Shown here piece after piece: positions 29,692-38,972 of a stretch of DNA of 64,000 nt. The notes under the pieces are model-generated. The model searched no databases. It was not told the origin of the DNA and saw only the letters and a program-made list of their open reading frames with translations. This DNA is from Pseudomonas muyukensis (GTDB lineage: Bacteria; Pseudomonadota; Gammaproteobacteria; Pseudomonadales; Pseudomonadaceae). How positions within the stretch are numbered: position 1 is the first letter of the stretch; the number at the start of each line of letters is the position of its first letter. The translations under genes were made by a program, and so were the position numbers. The DNA is taken from NCBI RefSeq assembly GCF_019139535.1, contig NZ_CP077073.1, positions 3,066,501 through 3,130,500 of the forward strand, in the 5' to 3' direction.

Positions 29692-30714
29692 ATGCGCGAT
29701 AGCGATACGGTCGCGGTGTACTTTCTCAATGCCATGCTGCATGCCCTGCGCGAACGCCCGGCGGCGCGCGACGCGCACCTGCGCGCGGTGGGTATCGACC
29801 CGGCGGTGCTGGCCCAGCCCCAGGCGCGGGTGCCGGCCAAGGCCTTCGCCCAGCTGTGGCTGGCACTGATCGACGAACTGCACGATGAATTCTTCCACCT
29901 CGATCGCCACGGTATGCCGCTGGGCAGTTTCGCCCTGATTTGCCGCGGACTGATCCAGGAGCCGGACCTGGGCAAGGCCTTGCGCCAGTGCCTGGGTAGC
30001 TTCGGCCTGTTCCTGCGCGATGTGCGTGGCAGTGTCAGCGTGCGCGGCGCCCGGGCGGTGATCAGCGTGACCTCGAGCATCGACGAGCCCTTGACCCGGG
30101 TGTATGCCGAGGAAACCTACCTGGTGCTGGTGGTTGGCCTGCTGTGCTGGCTGGCCGGGCGGCGTATCGCCATCGACCGCACCGAACTGGCGCTGGCGCG
30201 CCCGGCCCAGGAGGACGACGCCCTGCTCTGGGGGCCGGACCTGCGCCTGGGCAGCGGGCGTACCGAGGTGGAGTTCGACAGCGCCTGGCTGCGCCTGCCA
30301 GTGGTGCAGGACCTGGCGGCGCTGAAGAGCTTCTTGCGCAGCGCGCCGCAGGGGCTGGTGATCCGCTTTCGCAACCACAACGGCCTGGTGGCGGAGGTCT
30401 ACCGGCACCTGCGCGCCCGCCACTACGGGCAGTGGCCGACCCTCAACGCCATGGCCGAGCGCCAGCGGCTCAGCGCCAGCAGCTTTCGCCGGCAACTGGA
30501 GCGCGAAGGGCGCTCGTACCAGCAGATCAAGGACGAGGTACGCCGGGCCATGGCCTTCGAGCTGCTGCGCGAAGGGCGCCTGAGCATTGCCGAGATCGCC
30601 GAGCACACCGGCTTCCAGGAGCCGAGCGCGTTTCACCGGGCATTCAAGAAATGGACCGGGCAGAGCCCGGGCAGCTACCGGGCACGGGTCTCAGCCACCG
30701 GCCAGACGCCTTGA
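29692..30714 (+). CDS. AraC family regulator (OruR/ArgR-like, N-terminal Arabinose_bd type)
   Basis: 340 residues. The N-terminal domain begins FLNAMLHALRERPAARDAHL, with GIDPAVLAQPQARVPAKAFA, typical of the 'Arabinose-binding, AraC-type' N-terminal domain. The C-terminal HTH pair is NAMAERQRLSASSFRRQLER and IAEIAEHTGFQEPSAFHRAF. The start at 29692 fits family length but lacks a clear ribosome site; ATGs at 29608 and 29626 are alternatives. It is divergent from the thiolase operon, which is its likely target. Confidence 0.85.
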   Translation: MRDSDTVAVYFLNAMLHALRERPAARDAHLRAVGIDPAVLAQPQARVPAKAFAQLWLALIDELHDEFFHLDRHGMPLGSFALICRGLIQEPDLGKALRQCLGSFGLFLRDVRGSVSVRGARAVISVTSSIDEPLTRVYAEETYLVLVVGLLCWLAGRRIAIDRTELALARPAQEDDALLWGPDLRLGSGRTEVEFDSAWLRLPVVQDLAALKSFLRSAPQGLVIRFRNHNGLVAEVYRHLRARHYGQWPTLNAMAERQRLSASSFRRQLEREGRSYQQIKDEVRRAMAFELLREGRLSIAEIAEHTGFQEPSAFHRAFKKWTGQSPGSYRARVSATGQTP

Positions 30715-30726
30715 CGGCTGGCCGAT

Positions 30727-31164
30727 TCAGGCCGGCACCATGGCAAAGCCCACGCCGAAACGGTTCCAGGCATTGATGGTGGCGATGGCCAGGGTCAGGT
30801 TGGCGATCTCACGGGCCTCGAAGTGCTCCAGCAATGCCGAGTACTCCTCCTGCGGCGCGCCGCGCTCAGGCAGGCGGGTCAGGCTTTCGACCCAGGCCAG
30901 GGCGGCCCGCTCACGCGGGGTGAAATAGCGGGTTTCGCGCCAGACGCTCAAGGTCTGCAGGCGCGCCTCGGTTTCGCCGGCCTTGCGCGCATCGTTGGCA
31001 TGCATGTTCACGCAGTAGGCGCAGCCGTTGACCTGCGAGGCGCGCAGGCGCACCAGCTCCAGCAGCGAGTGCTCAAGGCCCGAGCTGACCAGTGCTTGCT
31101 CGAGGCCGACCATGGCCTTGTAGGCCTCCGGCGAGTGTTTGGCCCATTCGATTCGGTCGTGCAT
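30727..31164 (-). CDS. Carboxymuconolactone decarboxylase / AhpD-like family protein
   Basis: 145 residues. An AhpD-type active site is present: CxxC at Cys48-Cys51 in NGCAYCVNMHANDAR with His55. Such proteins act as alkylhydroperoxidase-like thiol reductants rather than true decarboxylases. The C-terminus has REIANLTLAIATINAWNRFG, typical of the family. The start at 31164 (MHDRIEWAKHSPEA) was preferred over a long non-conserved extension. It is a single gene, convergent with the AraC gene. Confidence 0.85.
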   Translation of the reverse strand: MHDRIEWAKHSPEAYKAMVGLEQALVSSGLEHSLLELVRLRASQVNGCAYCVNMHANDARKAGETEARLQTLSVWRETRYFTPRERAALAWVESLTRLPERGAPQEEYSALLEHFEAREIANLTLAIATINAWNRFGVGFAMVPA

Positions 31165-31359
31165 GTCCAGGCTCCAGTGGTTGAGGGGAAGTGGCGTTAC
31201 CTTAACGCCAGCGCGGGCGACGCCGAATAGCCAATGCGGCGCTTTATCGGGAGGCCAATGCCGCCATTCAGGTGGCCACTGACAGGCATCCAATCTCTTC
31301 ATTTCTGCCCAGGCGGTGGAGCCGGGATAATGACCCGGTCTTCACTGGAGTAACGCTGC

Positions 31360-31818
31360 ATGCCCATCGAACACTTCATGCGCGAGGCCATCGACCTGGC
31401 CCGCGCCAATATCCAGGCTGGCGGCCGCCCATTCGGCGCGGTGCTGGTGTACCAGGGCCAGGTCGTCGCCCGGGCCGTCAACGAAATCCACAGTACCCAG
31501 GACCCGACCAGCCACGCCGAGATGCAGGCCATTCGCAAGGCCGCCCAGGCCCTGGGCCGCGCGCGCCTGGACGGCGCCGAAATCTACGCCAGCGGCCATC
31601 CGTGCCCGATGTGCCTGGCAGCCATGCACCTGTGCGGCATCGAGCGCGCCTGGTTCGCCTACGACAACGACGAGGGCGAGCCCTATGGCTTGTCCACCGC
31701 CGCGGTGTACGCGCAGATGGCCAGGCCGGCGCAACAGCAGAGCCTGCCGTTGCGCCCACTCAAGCCCGTCGGCGAGACGGGCCTGTACGCCGAATGGCAG
31801 CAGGCCCGCCAGGCATGA
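31360..31818 (+). CDS. Nucleoside/guanine deaminase (CMP/dCMP deaminase zinc fold)
   Basis: 152 residues. Zinc and proton-shuttle motifs HAE (residues 52-54) and PCPMC (81-85) define the cytidine deaminase-like fold. GGRPFGAVLVYQGQVVARAV and the C-terminal YAQMARPAQQQSLPLRPL region resemble the guanine/cytosine-type deaminases. The substrate is not fixed. The stop overlaps the MFS start (ATGA at 31815), so the two are translationally coupled, suggesting a nucleobase-related transporter-enzyme pair. Confidence 0.87.
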   Translation: MPIEHFMREAIDLARANIQAGGRPFGAVLVYQGQVVARAVNEIHSTQDPTSHAEMQAIRKAAQALGRARLDGAEIYASGHPCPMCLAAMHLCGIERAWFAYDNDEGEPYGLSTAAVYAQMARPAQQQSLPLRPLKPVGETGLYAEWQQARQA

Positions 31819-33011
31819 GAAGCGCACTGAACCTGCTGTTGGTCATACTGCTGGCACTGAACCTGCGGCCGATGCTCACCAGCATCGGTCCGTTGCTCGA
31901 ACCCATGCGCCAGAGCACCGGGCTGGGCTACCAGCAGGCGGCGTTGCTGACCGCGCTGCCGGTGCTGTGCATGGGCCTGGTGCCATTGCTGCAGCCCTGG
32001 CTGCGGCGCTGGTTGAGCGAACATGGCGGCATGCTCGCCGGCCTTGCGGCCATCGCCGCGGCCTGCCTGTGGCGCTTGCAGCTGGACAGCGCCTGGGCGT
32101 TGATTGCCAGCGCGCTGCTCGCTGGCCTGGGCGTGGCGCTGGTGCAGGGCATGATGCCGGGGCTGGTCAACCGCTGGTTCCCGAGCCGCCTGGCTGCGAC
32201 CATGGGCCTGTATTCGGCGGCGTTGATGAGCGGCGGTGGCCTGGCCGCGGTATTGGGGCCGTCGATCACCGTCTACAGCGGGCATTGGCAGGTGGGGCTG
32301 GGGGTGTGGGCGTTGCCCGCGCTGCTGGCCCTGTTGGCCTGGCTCGCCCTGCGCCCGCGACATGACCTGCCCACGTTGGGTGGCGCCAGCGGCGGCCACT
32401 GGTTCGGCAATCGCCGCGCCTGGCTGCTGGCGCTGTACTTCGGCCTGATCAACGGTGGCTATACCAGCATGGTCGCCTGGCTGCCGGCTTATCACCTGGA
32501 GCACGGCGGCACGGCCCAGGGCGGTGGCGAGCTGGTCGGGCTGATGACCCTGTTCCAGGTTACCGGTGCCTTGGGGCTGCCCTTGCTGTTGCGCCGCCTG
32601 GTCGATCGCCGCCCGGGGCTGTGGCTGGCGCTGGCGATCCAGTTGGGCGGTTTCCTCGGCCTGCTGCTGGCGCCGGCCATGGCCATGGGCCTGTGGGTGG
32701 CGATGATCGGCCTGGGCCTGGGGGCCTGCTTCAGCCTCAGCCTGACCTTGACCCTGGAGCACCTGCGCACGCCGGCCGAGGCCGGCAGCCTGGCGGGGTT
32801 CGTGCAGGGGGTGGGCTTCATCATCACCGGAACCGTGCCGTACATCACCGGCTGGCTGCGTGATGTCAGCGGCGACTTCCAGGCTTCGTGGACCTTGCTG
32901 ACCTGCACCGTGCTGGCCATGTTGCTGGTGACCCTGCGCTTCGCCCCGCGCGGCTATGCCAAGGCCATCGCCCGGCCAGGCCCGGCCGGCGCGGCAGCGG
33001 CGCTCAGCTGA
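31815..33011 (+). CDS. MFS transporter, CynX/NimT family
   Basis: 398 residues, predicted twelve membrane helices. LNLRPMLTSIGPLLEPMRQS is the CynX/NimT-family opening, and GMMPGLVNRWFPSRLAATMG follows. Relatives include the cyanate transporter homologue CynX and the 2-nitroimidazole exporter NimT. The start is defined by the 4-bp ATGA overlap with the deaminase gene. Its stop overlaps the convergent MocR gene by 8 bp. Confidence 0.85.
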   Translation: MRSALNLLLVILLALNLRPMLTSIGPLLEPMRQSTGLGYQQAALLTALPVLCMGLVPLLQPWLRRWLSEHGGMLAGLAAIAAACLWRLQLDSAWALIASALLAGLGVALVQGMMPGLVNRWFPSRLAATMGLYSAALMSGGGLAAVLGPSITVYSGHWQVGLGVWALPALLALLAWLALRPRHDLPTLGGASGGHWFGNRRAWLLALYFGLINGGYTSMVAWLPAYHLEHGGTAQGGGELVGLMTLFQVTGALGLPLLLRRLVDRRPGLWLALAIQLGGFLGLLLAPAMAMGLWVAMIGLGLGACFSLSLTLTLEHLRTPAEAGSLAGFVQGVGFIITGTVPYITGWLRDVSGDFQASWTLLTCTVLAMLLVTLRFAPRGYAKAIARPGPAGAAAALS

Positions 33012-34437
33012 GGCGCTGCAGGGTATCGCGGACCCGGTCCAGGGCCGGGTCGATATCCAGCAGCTCGATGGCGCCGAAGCCCAGCAGCAGCCCCGGCCTG
33101 ACCGGGGCCTCGCTGAAGAACGGCGCCAGCGAGTACAACCCCACCTCGACCTTGCGCGCCAGGGTGATCAGCAGCTCGATATCCACCCCCGGTTTGGCCA
33201 GTGCGCTCAGGTGAAACCCGGCGCTGGCCGGCACTGCGTCGAACCAGGGCGCCAGGTCGTCGTCCAGGCGTGCCAGGATGCGCGCGCGACGGGCGCTGTA
33301 CACCTCATGGCTGCGGCGGATGTGCTTGTTCAGGTGGCCTTCGCCGATGAACCGTGCCAGCGCCCATTGCTGCAGGGTCGGGCTGTGCCAGTCGCTCAGG
33401 TGCTTGGCCACGCAGGCTGCCTGCAACACCGCCGGCGGCAGCACCGCGTACCCCAGGCGCAGCTCCGGCAGCAGGGTCTTGGAGAAGGTGCCGACATAGG
33501 CCACCAGCCCGTGCCGGTCCAGGCGTTGCAGCGCCTCGGCGGCGGGGCCCTGGTAGCGAAACTCGCAGTCGTAGTCGTCCTCGATGACCAGCGCGCCGAG
33601 CTCGGCGGCCCGCGCCAGCAGCGCCTGGCGCCGTGCCTGGGCCATGGGCATGCCCAGCGGGAACTGGTGTGACGGGGTGACGTAGATCAGCCGGGTGCCA
33701 TCCTCGATCTGCGCCACGCACAGCCCTTGCTCGTCCACCGGCACCGCTTGCAAGCGGGCGCCCAGGGCCAGGAACAATTGCCGAGCCGGTGGGTAGCCGG
33801 GGTCTTCCATGGCCACCTTGCAGCCTGGCTCGATCAATACCCGGGCGATCAGGTCCAGGGCCTGCTGGGCACCGTTGCACACCAGCACCTCGGCCGCGCT
33901 GCATTGCACGCCGCGGGCGAAGGCGATGTGATGGGCGATGGCCTCGCGCAGTTCGGGCAAGCCCTGGGCCGGAAATTGCCGTTCGTTGTGGCGCTGGCTG
34001 CGGCGCAGGGCATGGTTCAGGCAACTGCGCCACTGGTCGTAGGGGAATTGCGCCTTGTTCGAGGCACCGCCGACGAAGTCGTAGCGCGAAGGGGCATCCA
34101 GTGCCCGTTGGCCGAGGATCGTCGCCCGTTGGTGCCAGCGCTCCAGGGTGGCGGCGGCGGCCAGTGGCGCGGCATCGGTGCTATCGCTGCGCACTGGCAG
34201 GCGCGGGGTAATGAAGGTGCCGCGGCCGACCACGCCGCTGAGCAGGTTGTCGTAGGTCAGGCGTGAGTAAGCCTCGGCCACGGTCTTGCGCGACACGCCC
34301 AGTTGCTCGGCGAGCAGGCGGGTCGGAGGCAGTTGGGTGCCGGCGGCCAGGTGACCGCTGTCGATACCGGCGCGCAGTTGCTGGTAGAGCTGGTCGGCGA
34401 GGCCTTTGCGGCCATCGAGGCGGATGTGCAGTTCCAT
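33004..34437 (-). CDS. MocR/PdxR-type GntR regulator with aminotransferase domain
   Basis: 477 residues. The N-terminal GntR wHTH (residues ~10-78) contains GTQLPPTRLLAEQLGVSRKT and VAEAYSRLTYDNLLSGVVGR. A fold-type I aminotransferase-like domain (~110-477) has the PLP lysine in GTFSKTLLPELRLGY and EDDYDCEFRYQG. MocR proteins sense PLP or an amino-acid/PLP aldimine. The neighbouring deaminase-MFS unit converges on it, so it may regulate a distant target. Confidence 0.9.
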   Translation of the reverse strand: MELHIRLDGRKGLADQLYQQLRAGIDSGHLAAGTQLPPTRLLAEQLGVSRKTVAEAYSRLTYDNLLSGVVGRGTFITPRLPVRSDSTDAAPLAAAATLERWHQRATILGQRALDAPSRYDFVGGASNKAQFPYDQWRSCLNHALRRSQRHNERQFPAQGLPELREAIAHHIAFARGVQCSAAEVLVCNGAQQALDLIARVLIEPGCKVAMEDPGYPPARQLFLALGARLQAVPVDEQGLCVAQIEDGTRLIYVTPSHQFPLGMPMAQARRQALLARAAELGALVIEDDYDCEFRYQGPAAEALQRLDRHGLVAYVGTFSKTLLPELRLGYAVLPPAVLQAACVAKHLSDWHSPTLQQWALARFIGEGHLNKHIRRSHEVYSARRARILARLDDDLAPWFDAVPASAGFHLSALAKPGVDIELLITLARKVEVGLYSLAPFFSEAPVRPGLLLGFGAIELLDIDPALDRVRDTLQRLS

Positions 34438-34553
34438 CGGGGTGTGTCCGAAGCGCGGGGATGGTCAAGCTTCGGGGGTTGCGGGGCAAGGTGCAAGAGG
34501 GGCAGGTTCATTGGTGGGCTGGGTAGGGCTTGCAGGTGCTCATTGCAAGGGCG

Positions 34554-34628
34554 GCAGCGCCTGTCAGAGCGAGCGCCGCGCGGGCGGCGCTCGGTCTGAT
34601 AGGCACTGCAAGGCCATCGGCGAACACC
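34554..34628. repeat. Long palindrome, copy 2 of the dispersed hairpin element
   Basis: The inner hairpin CGAGCGCCGC-gcgg-GCGGCGCTCG matches copy 1 at 10055-10140, as do arms GCAGCGCC / GGCaCTGC and the flanking tail CGGCGAACACCC. As in copy 1, the tail ends just short of the stop codon of a minus-strand gene. The arms carry several mismatches, so this copy is more decayed. Confidence 0.75.
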
Positions 34629-34629
34629 C

Positions 34630-34968
34630 TCAAAGCCGCGCCGCGCTGATGGTGATATACCCCTTGTCGGGCAGCGCGATCCGTATCACCGTTTCATCCT
34701 CGGCCACCTTGCGCTTCTGCTTGATGCACACGCCATCGACGGCCGCATCGCGCATGCGCGCGGCAATGGCGCGCCCGTTGGCATCGAACAACGCCTCGCT
34801 GGCGAGCAGCTCGACCTGCTCGATCAACTGCCGGGTATGTTCGTCGGTCGCACAGAAGAACCGCACGCCCGACAGGTGCGGATTGTCATCGGGGTTGCTG
34901 ACCTCATGGGCCAGCAACCGGCGCAAGGTATGGCGCAGTTCACGGGTAGGGTGGTTGTCGTTGGGCAT
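34630..34968 (-). CDS. Small hypothetical protein
   Basis: 112 residues from the ATG at 34968 (MPNDNHPTRELRHTL). I do not recognise the family. The protein is soluble and mixed alpha/beta, with HLSGVRFFCATDEHTRQLIE and a basic segment, IKQKRKVAEDETVIRIAL. Codon use is like its neighbours, so it looks like a real gene. It is followed immediately by the long palindrome. A longer reading from 35055 adds a non-conserved, arginine-rich extension. Confidence 0.6.
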   Translation of the reverse strand: MPNDNHPTRELRHTLRRLLAHEVSNPDDNPHLSGVRFFCATDEHTRQLIEQVELLASEALFDANGRAIAARMRDAAVDGVCIKQKRKVAEDETVIRIALPDKGYITISAARL

Positions 34969-35188
34969 GACATGGCCTCGTCTGGCAGGGCTGCCGCGGT
35001 GGGCGGTGGTGATGTCTCCAGGCCGGATGATGGTTTGCCGAAGGTGGGGCAACAATCACGAAGCGTCCGTACTTGTGGTAGGAGGTTTCCGAAAATATAG
35101 GTAGCACCCTGAACGGTGCCTTGATCCCCGTCAGCCGCGCGCCAGGTACGGCGCATTTTTGCGCCAGGCTGGCGTGCAAGGCCGGCGC

Positions 35189-36397
35189 CTACAGGGCGGC
35201 TTCGACAATCTCTATCCAGTGCCGCACCGGGGTGCGCCCAGCGCCGCCGAGGTGCAGCTGGCAGCCGATGTTGGCGGTGGCGATAAGGTCCGGGCTGCCA
35301 CTTTCCAGCGCGGCAAGACGGGTATCGCGCAATTGCCGCGCCAGGCCCGGCTGGGTCAGCGAGTAGGTGCCGGCCGAGCCGCAGCACAGGTGACCGTCGG
35401 GCACATCGGTGAGGTGAAAGCCCAGGCGTGCCAGCAGCCGTTCGACCGCGCCGCCGAGCTTGAGCGCGTGCTGCAAGGTGCAGGGGCAGTGCACGGCCAG
35501 GCGTTGCACGGCGCACAGACCTAGCTGCTCAACCGGCTCGGCCTCGAGCACCTGTACCAGGTCGCGCGACAGCGCACTGACACGGGCGGCCTTGGCGGCA
35601 TAGCCGGGGTCGTGCGCCAGCAGGTGCGCATAGTCGCGCACGAACGCGCCGCAGCCGCTGGCCGTTTGCACGATGGCCTCGGCGCCGGCCTCGATGGCCG
35701 GCCACCAGGCGTCGATGTTGCGCCGCGCCCGCGCCAGCCCCTGGGCCTGGGCGTCCAGGTGGTAGTCCACGGCGCCACAGCAGCCCGCCTCGGCAATCGG
35801 CTCGACACTGATGCCCAGGCGATCGAGCAGGCGGCTGGCGGCGGCATTGGTGTTGGGCGCCAGCACCTGTTGCACGCAGCCTTCAAGCAGCAGGATGCGC
35901 CGGGGGTGGCGCGGCGCGGGGCGTTGCCCGCCAGCGCTGGCCGCCAGCTTGGCCTTGAGGCTGCCCGGCAGCAGTGGTCTCAAGGTCAAGCCGCCGCGCA
36001 CCAGGGCCTTGAACAGCGCCGGCCGCGGCAGCACGGCGCGCAGGCCGTGGCGCAGCAGGCGCTGGGCCAGCGGCCGGGCCACCTGCTGGTCGACCACGGC
36101 GCGACCAATGTCCAGCAGGTGGTGGTACTCCACCCCCGAGGGGCAGGTGGTCTCGCAGCTGCGACAGCTCAGGCAGCGGTCCAGGTGACCTTGGCTGCTG
36201 GCCGTGACCGTTGCGCCTTCGAGCACCTGCTTGATCAGGTAGATGCGCCCGCGCGGCCCGTCCAGCTCGTCGCCGAGCAGTTGGTAGGTGGGGCAGGTGG
36301 CAGTGCAGAAACCGCAGTGCACGCAAGCGCGCAGGATGCGCTCGGCCTCCTCGGCGCGGGGCAACTGGCGGGCGGCGTCGCTCAGGTGGGTTTGCAT
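35189..36397 (-). CDS. glcF: Glycolate oxidase iron-sulfur subunit GlcF
   Basis: 402 residues. Two ferredoxin-type [4Fe-4S] motifs: CVHCGFCTATCP (Cys25, 28, 31, 35) and CLSCRSCETTCP (Cys75, 78, 81, 85). Two CCG-type cysteine-rich domains follow (GCCGAVDYHL, HLCCGSAGTYSL), placing it in the GlcF/HdrD-like family. It passes electrons from GlcDE towards the quinone pool during glycolate-to-glyoxylate oxidation. It starts 9 bp after the glcE stop and is the last gene of the unit. Confidence 0.95.
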   Translation of the reverse strand: MQTHLSDAARQLPRAEEAERILRACVHCGFCTATCPTYQLLGDELDGPRGRIYLIKQVLEGATVTASSQGHLDRCLSCRSCETTCPSGVEYHHLLDIGRAVVDQQVARPLAQRLLRHGLRAVLPRPALFKALVRGGLTLRPLLPGSLKAKLAASAGGQRPAPRHPRRILLLEGCVQQVLAPNTNAAASRLLDRLGISVEPIAEAGCCGAVDYHLDAQAQGLARARRNIDAWWPAIEAGAEAIVQTASGCGAFVRDYAHLLAHDPGYAAKAARVSALSRDLVQVLEAEPVEQLGLCAVQRLAVHCPCTLQHALKLGGAVERLLARLGFHLTDVPDGHLCCGSAGTYSLTQPGLARQLRDTRLAALESGSPDLIATANIGCQLHLGGAGRTPVRHWIEIVEAAL

Positions 36398-36406
36398 GGC
36401 GGGTTC

Positions 36407-37453
36407 TCACAGGTCGGCATACAGGCGGCCCGGGTTGAACAGGCCCTGGGGGTCCAGCTGCGCCTTGAGCGCCTGGTGATAGCGCAGCAGTACCGGGGCC
36501 AGTGGCGCGCTGCTGTGGTCGCCTGGGCTGTAGGCGGTGGCATGGCCACCGACCTTGGCTACCCGCTCGCGGATCAGCGCGGCCGGCGCTGTGGACTTGA
36601 GCCAGCGCTGGGCGCCGGCCCAATCGAGCAGTTGTTGTCCAGGCAGCTCCAGCAGCCCGGTGGCTACAGGCAGCGACAGGCGCCACAGCGGTGCCGGGTC
36701 GTCGAAAAACGCCAGGCGCTGTTCGCGCAATTGCTGCCAGAAGTGATTGTCGATCACTTCGCCGCCCAGCCGCTCATGGGCCGAGCGGACCGACCCCGGC
36801 CCGCCTTCGAGGCGCAGGTGCAACGCATCATCGGCATGGCAGGCGGCGCTGATCGGCAGCGCCTGCTGGCCCCACTGCGCCAACGCGGCCAAGGCTTGCT
36901 GCGCCGGCATCGGCAGGCGCAGGCTCAGGCACTGGCGTGGCTTGGGCAGTACCTTGAGCGAGATCTCGGTCAGCAGCCCCAGGCAGCCGAAGCTGCCGGC
37001 CATCAGCCGCGAGACATCATAGCCGGCGACGTTCTTCATCACTTCGCCGCCCAGACGCAGCTGCTTGCCGTGGCCACTGATCAGCCGTGTCCCCAGCACC
37101 AGGTCGCGAACCGCGCCGGCCCAGGGCCGACGCGGCCCCGACAGCCCGGCGGCAACCATGCCGCCGAGGGTGGCGTGGGGCCCAAGATGCGGTGGCTCGC
37201 AGGTCAGCATCTGCCCGGCCTGCTCCAGCGCCGCCTCGATTTCCCGCAGCGGCGTGCCTGCGCGGGCGGTCAGCACCAGTTCGCTCGGGTGGTAGCTGAG
37301 GATGCCGCGATGCTCGCGCAGGTCGACGATCTCGCCGGCCACCGGCCGGCCCAGCATGGCCTTGCTGTTGCCACCCTGGATGCGCAGTGGCGTGCCCAGG
37401 TTCAGCGCCTGGTTGACCTGCTCCAGCAGGTGTCGGCTGCGGTCGGCATCCAT
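36407..37453 (-). CDS. glcE: Glycolate oxidase FAD-binding subunit GlcE
   Basis: 348 residues, PCMH-type FAD-binding fold: LRIQGGNSKAMLG, PPHLGPHATLGGMVAAGLSG and EVMKNVAGYDVSRLMAGSFG. It forms the glycolate oxidase complex with GlcD and GlcF at the inner membrane. The start is one base after the glcD stop, so translation is coupled. Length is normal for the family. Confidence 0.95.
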   Translation of the reverse strand: MDADRSRHLLEQVNQALNLGTPLRIQGGNSKAMLGRPVAGEIVDLREHRGILSYHPSELVLTARAGTPLREIEAALEQAGQMLTCEPPHLGPHATLGGMVAAGLSGPRRPWAGAVRDLVLGTRLISGHGKQLRLGGEVMKNVAGYDVSRLMAGSFGCLGLLTEISLKVLPKPRQCLSLRLPMPAQQALAALAQWGQQALPISAACHADDALHLRLEGGPGSVRSAHERLGGEVIDNHFWQQLREQRLAFFDDPAPLWRLSLPVATGLLELPGQQLLDWAGAQRWLKSTAPAALIRERVAKVGGHATAYSPGDHSSAPLAPVLLRYHQALKAQLDPQGLFNPGRLYADL

Positions 37454-37454
37454 T

Positions 37455-38972
37455 TCAGAAACGCTCCAGGTCGGGGAAGGGCAGTTGCCCCTGGTGCACG
37501 TGCAGGGCGCCGAATTCGGCGCAGCGCTGCAGGGTGGGGATGTGCTTGCCGGGGTTGAGCAGCCCCCTGGGGTCGAAGGCGGCTTTTACCGCGTGGAACA
37601 GGCTGATCTCGTCGTGGTTGAACTGGGCGCACATCTGGTTGATCTTCTCGCGGCCCACGCCGTGCTCGCCGGTGATGCTGCCGCCCACTGCCACGCACAA
37701 CTCGAGAATCTTGCCGCCGATCGCCTCGGCGCGCGCCAGCTCGCCCGGCCGGTTGGCGTCGAACAGGATCAGCGGGTGCAGGTTGCCGTCGCCGGCGTGG
37801 AACACGTTGGCCACCTGCAACCCATAATGCTCGGCCAGCGCGGCGATGCCGCGCAGTACCCGTGGCAGTTCCCGGCGCGGGATGGTGCCGTCCATGCAGT
37901 AGTAGTCCGGCGAGATTCGCCCGACGGCCGGGAAGGCATTCTTGCGCCCGGCCCAGAAGCGCGTGCGCTCGGTTTCGTCGCAGGCCAGGCGTACTTCGCC
38001 GGCGCCGGCCCGGCGCAGCACGGCATCGACCCGCGCGCAGTCGTCGTGCACATCGGCCTCGACGCCGTCCAGCTCGCACAGCAGGATCGCCGCGGCGTCC
38101 AGCGGGTAGCCGGCCTGGATGAACGCCTCGGCGGCGCGAACCGCCAGGTTGTCCATCATCTCCAGCCCGGCGGGAATGATGCCGGTGGCGATGATCTCGG
38201 CCACCGCGCGGCCGGCAGCCTCGACGCTGGCGAAACTGGCCAGCAGCACCCGCGCCAGCGGTGGGCGGGGCAGCAGCTTGACGGTCACTTCGCTGACGAT
38301 GCCAAGCAGGCCTTCGGAACCGGTGAACAGCGCCAGCAGGTCGAAGCCGGGGCTGTCCAGGGCGTCGCTGCCCAGCTCCAGGCATTCGCCCTCGACGGTG
38401 AGGACCTGCACCTTGAGCAGGTTGTGCACGGTCAGGCCGTATTTCAGGCAATGCACGCCACCGGCGTTCTCGGCGACATTGCCGCCGATCGAGCAGGCGA
38501 TCTGCGACGAGGGGTCCGGCGCGTAGTACAGCCCATGGGGCGCCGCCGCCTGGGAGATCGCCAGGTTGCGCACCCCAGGCTGGACCCGGGCGAAGCGCCC
38601 TTGTGGGTTGATTTCGAGGATGCGATTGAAGCGCGCCATCACCAGCAGGATGCCCTGGCTCAGGGGCAGGGCGCCGCCGGACAGGCCGGTGCCGGCGCCG
38701 CGGGCGACCACCGGCACGCCGCGCTGGTGGCACAGTTGCAGCAGCGCTTGCACCTGCTCCAGGCGTTCGGGCAGCACCACCAGCAGGGGGAGCGTGCGGT
38801 AGGCCGAGAGGCCGTCGCATTCATAGGGCTTGAGCTCCTCGGCGCGGTGGAGGATTTGCAGGTCGGGCAGGGCCGCGCGCAGGGCCGCCAGCAACGCGGG
38901 CTTGTCGACCACCGGCAGCGCGCCGTCGATGCGCTCGTCGTGGAGGATGCCCAGGGTGTCGGCGTGGCTCAC
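37455..38972 (-). CDS. glcD: Glycolate oxidase subunit GlcD
   Basis: 505 residues, FAD-linked oxidase of the D-lactate/glycolate dehydrogenase family. Seen: PVVARGAGTGLSGGALPLSQ, SIGGNVAENAGGVHCLKYGL, GEHGVGREK. It is the catalytic flavoprotein oxidising glycolate to glyoxylate. Its start overlaps the stop of the M20 peptidase gene (ATGA, 38969-38972), so the peptidase gene and glcDEF form one coupled unit. The usual glcC regulator gene is not next to glcD here. Confidence 0.95.
   Translation of the reverse strand: MSHADTLGILHDERIDGALPVVDKPALLAALRAALPDLQILHRAEELKPYECDGLSAYRTLPLLVVLPERLEQVQALLQLCHQRGVPVVARGAGTGLSGGALPLSQGILLVMARFNRILEINPQGRFARVQPGVRNLAISQAAAPHGLYYAPDPSSQIACSIGGNVAENAGGVHCLKYGLTVHNLLKVQVLTVEGECLELGSDALDSPGFDLLALFTGSEGLLGIVSEVTVKLLPRPPLARVLLASFASVEAAGRAVAEIIATGIIPAGLEMMDNLAVRAAEAFIQAGYPLDAAAILLCELDGVEADVHDDCARVDAVLRRAGAGEVRLACDETERTRFWAGRKNAFPAVGRISPDYYCMDGTIPRRELPRVLRGIAALAEHYGLQVANVFHAGDGNLHPLILFDANRPGELARAEAIGGKILELCVAVGGSITGEHGVGREKINQMCAQFNHDEISLFHAVKAAFDPRGLLNPGKHIPTLQRCAEFGALHVHQGQLPFPDLERF

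Noticed and set aside
26723..29869. 1,048-residue plus-strand open frame
   Set aside because: It runs antisense through the TetR, dehydrogenase and thiolase genes and has low-complexity, shadow-like composition.
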